A DNA stretch of 16,308 bases from JAVBNC01 sp031551765 (GTDB lineage Bacteria; Desulfobacterota; Desulfovibrionia; Desulfovibrionales; Desulfovibrionaceae): NCBI GenBank assembly GCA_031551765.1, contig JAVBNC010000066.1, positions 1 through 16,308 on the forward strand. Direction: 5' to 3'. Below, piece after piece: positions 15,338 through 16,308 of this stretch (positions are counted from its first letter, which is position 1; each line of letters starts with the position of its first letter). The position numbers were made by a program, and so were the translations under genes. The notes under the pieces were generated by a model, which did no database searches, was not told the origin of the DNA, and saw only the letters and a list, made by a program, of their open reading frames with translations.

Positions 15338-15704
15338 GTTTTCTTATAACACGCTACGCTTGTTGCGAAGCCGCACGCGTTTTCATGGAATAAAAAGATG
15401 TTGCCTGAATTACCGCTCATGCGAGACGGCATGCTCGGAACACTCGGGGGCGTATTCGCCGTCCCCGCCGGAACCACGACCGCCTGATCAGCAGCCTTTG
15501 TGCTAAGAATCTCTTACAGGAAATCCCGGAGGTTGGCAATTCCCGCCAGCCGTCCCGCCAATCCGGCCGACATACAACATAACGGATCTTTTTCTCTCCT
15601 TAACTGTCGACATTTCACGGGACGAAAGAATGCCGAACACAATTTTACCCACAAGCGGACCGTGCGTTTTTAAGCCGTTTTCACTGACGGCCATGGTCCT
15701 GCCC
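15338..15704. other. Long intergenic region upstream of the PxxKW gene
   Basis: About 370 bases carry no gene I can support. It contains a GACGGC/GCCGTC inverted repeat (15425-15430 with 15458-15463) with further G/C pairing inside, and frames without ribosome binding sites. A minus-strand frame of 71 codons (15503-15718) is not convincing. The 20-mer at 15681-15700 matches one inside emrA (14764-14783) at 19 of 20 positions. Confidence 0.5.
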
Positions 15705-15731
15705 TTGACATTTTTCATTTTTTGGTAAAAT
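15705..15731 (+). promoter_or_regulatory. Probable promoter of the PxxKW gene
   Basis: TTGACA at 15705-15710 (6/6) is followed by an A/T-rich spacer and TAAAAT at 15726-15731 (5/6), spaced by 15 nt, shorter than optimal. The short spacer suggests weak or activator-dependent use, or that the true -10 is shifted by a base or two. Confidence 0.55.
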
Positions 15732-15779
15732 TAGCGGGGTTACAATTTGCATAGGCGCGGAATGCGCCAAGGAGATAGC

Positions 15780-16049
15780 ATGAGCAAAGTTCTTGAAAAC
15801 GCCGTCAAAACCGACGCGGGCGTGCAAGTCAACGGTATCATCTGCCAGACGATTGTGGAAAAGTGCGACGGCTGCGACCGGGTACGCGAGTTCGAGACCG
15901 AGCGTTACTGCTCCAGCTACCCCACCCCGGCCCGCAAGTGGTCCCTGGGCCGCTGTAATTTCGCCACGCACGTGAAAGAGGAAGTCAAAGGGCAGGCCAA
16001 GGTCAACCCGCTCAAGGCTTCCAAACGCGCGAGCAAAGGCAAGAAATAA
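15780..16049 (+). CDS. PxxKW-family cysteine-rich small protein
   Basis: This 89-residue protein matches the PxxKW cysteine-rich family by its PARKW motif (residues 50-54) and five cysteines (22, 29, 32, 44, 59). Cys29-x-x-Cys32 resembles a metal-knuckle half. I associate the family with sulfate-reducing deltaproteobacteria; its function is unknown, and metal binding is a plausible inference from the Cys pattern. The C-terminal tail is strongly basic (KASKRASKGKK), suggesting nucleic acid or ribosome contact. The start at 15780 has AAGGAGA 6 nt upstream. An in-frame ATG at 15747 adds 11 residues with no ribosome binding site. The gene is monocistronic with its own promoter and terminator. Confidence 0.88.
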   Translation: MSKVLENAVKTDAGVQVNGIICQTIVEKCDGCDRVREFETERYCSSYPTPARKWSLGRCNFATHVKEEVKGQAKVNPLKASKRASKGKK

Positions 16050-16081
16050 CCCCTCCCGGGCTGCGCCTCAGCGTTTTTGCC

Positions 16082-16113
16082 AGGACGGGGTGAACGGCGC
16101 CCCGTCCTTTTTT
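16082..16113 (+). terminator. Terminator of the PxxKW gene
   Basis: A perfect 9-bp stem (AGGACGGGG 16082-16090 with CCCCGTCCT 16100-16108), a 9-nt loop and a run of six T's (16108-16113). Confidence 0.88.
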
Positions 16114-16183
16114 GCATTGTATCGTCACGCAGCCGCCTTCCGGCTTTTCCGGTGCGCGGCCGCTGCTAAAGGCTTTCGGTTCC

Positions 16184-16308
16184 ATGTCCCAGTCCCACAC
16201 CCCACCCGTTTTTGACTGCATCGTCGTCCGGGGCGGCCACGCCCGGGCGGAAGCCCCCCACGCCCCCCCCACGCAACGTTTAGCCACCCTACAACGAACC
16301 CGAAAAAA
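16184..16308 (+). pseudogene. mnmG: Start of mnmG (gidA)-like gene, damaged or mis-sequenced, cut by window end
   Basis: The frame from the ATG at 16184 stays open to the window end (41 codons). It begins MSQSHTPPVFDCIVVRGGHARAEA in meaning, which lines up with the MnmG N-terminal FAD-binding motif FDxIVVGGGHAGxEA. Two glycines of the GxGxxG dinucleotide fold appear as Arg (codons 17 and 22), and the following helix is Pro-rich rather than Ala-rich before LATL. MnmG with MnmE modifies the wobble uridine of certain tRNAs. AAAGG lies 11 nt upstream. The changes look like G-to-C and single-base call errors at a contig end ending in AAAAAA, although a real pseudogene is possible. The label pseudogene reflects the sequence as given. 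Confidence 0.55.

Noticed and set aside
15503..15718. Minus-strand 71-codon frame in the gap upstream of the PxxKW gene
   Set aside because: The first ATG has no ribosome binding site; an inner ATG has a marginal AAGGG. No recognisable motif and no terminator.

Overview
The window looks like a stretch of a Desulfovibrionaceae chromosome (Desulfovibrio or a close relative). The reasons are high-GC genes with C/G-rich third positions, a PxxKW cysteine-rich small protein of a type I associate with sulfate-reducing deltaproteobacteria, a groESL pair behind a CIRCE operator, and paralogous FlgO-type envelope proteins. No 16S gene or marker is present, so this rests on gene content and is inference. 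The window probably covers a whole assembly contig: it begins inside an IS3-family transposase, a typical repeat break, and ends in a corrupted-looking start of mnmG.

Layout. 1-140: 3' remnant of an IS3-family element. 304-344: strong hairpin terminator. 410-982 (-): SYLF/Ysc84-domain lipoprotein, divergent from the next operon. 1228-3797 (+): znuA-znuC-znuB-like metal ABC transporter with a recognisable promoter and a GC-rich terminator at 3863-3896. 3990-6018 (+): envelope cluster with a FlgO-domain lipoprotein, a small TPR-like lipoprotein and a second, soluble FlgO-domain paralogue; a hairpin-rich repeat-like element lies between genes two and three, and a 17-bp-stem terminator closes the cluster. 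6199-9129 (+): promoter, structured 5' leader, V4R-domain sensor, GGDEF diguanylate cyclase with an intact I-site, and an exported GH3 (NagZ-like) hydrolase whose GTG start overlaps the cyclase stop. A terminator lies between this operon and groEL.

9242-11232 (-): groES-groEL, with an imperfect CIRCE upstream (HrcA control). 11548-11919 (+): small unrecognised protein with its own terminator. 11974-15269 (-): emrA (HlyD-family adaptor), emrB (DHA2 MFS pump) and a hotdog-fold thioesterase, probably one transcript from an extended -10 promoter at about 15330. 15780-16049 (+): PxxKW protein with promoter, strong RBS and terminator. 16184-16308 (+): start of an mnmG-like frame with damaged glycine motif.

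Most of the window is housekeeping or ordinary accessory content: zinc uptake, chaperonin, multidrug efflux. The least explained parts are the V4R/GGDEF/GH3 operon with its structured leader, the paired FlgO-like envelope proteins, and the structured intergenic element at 5242-5375.
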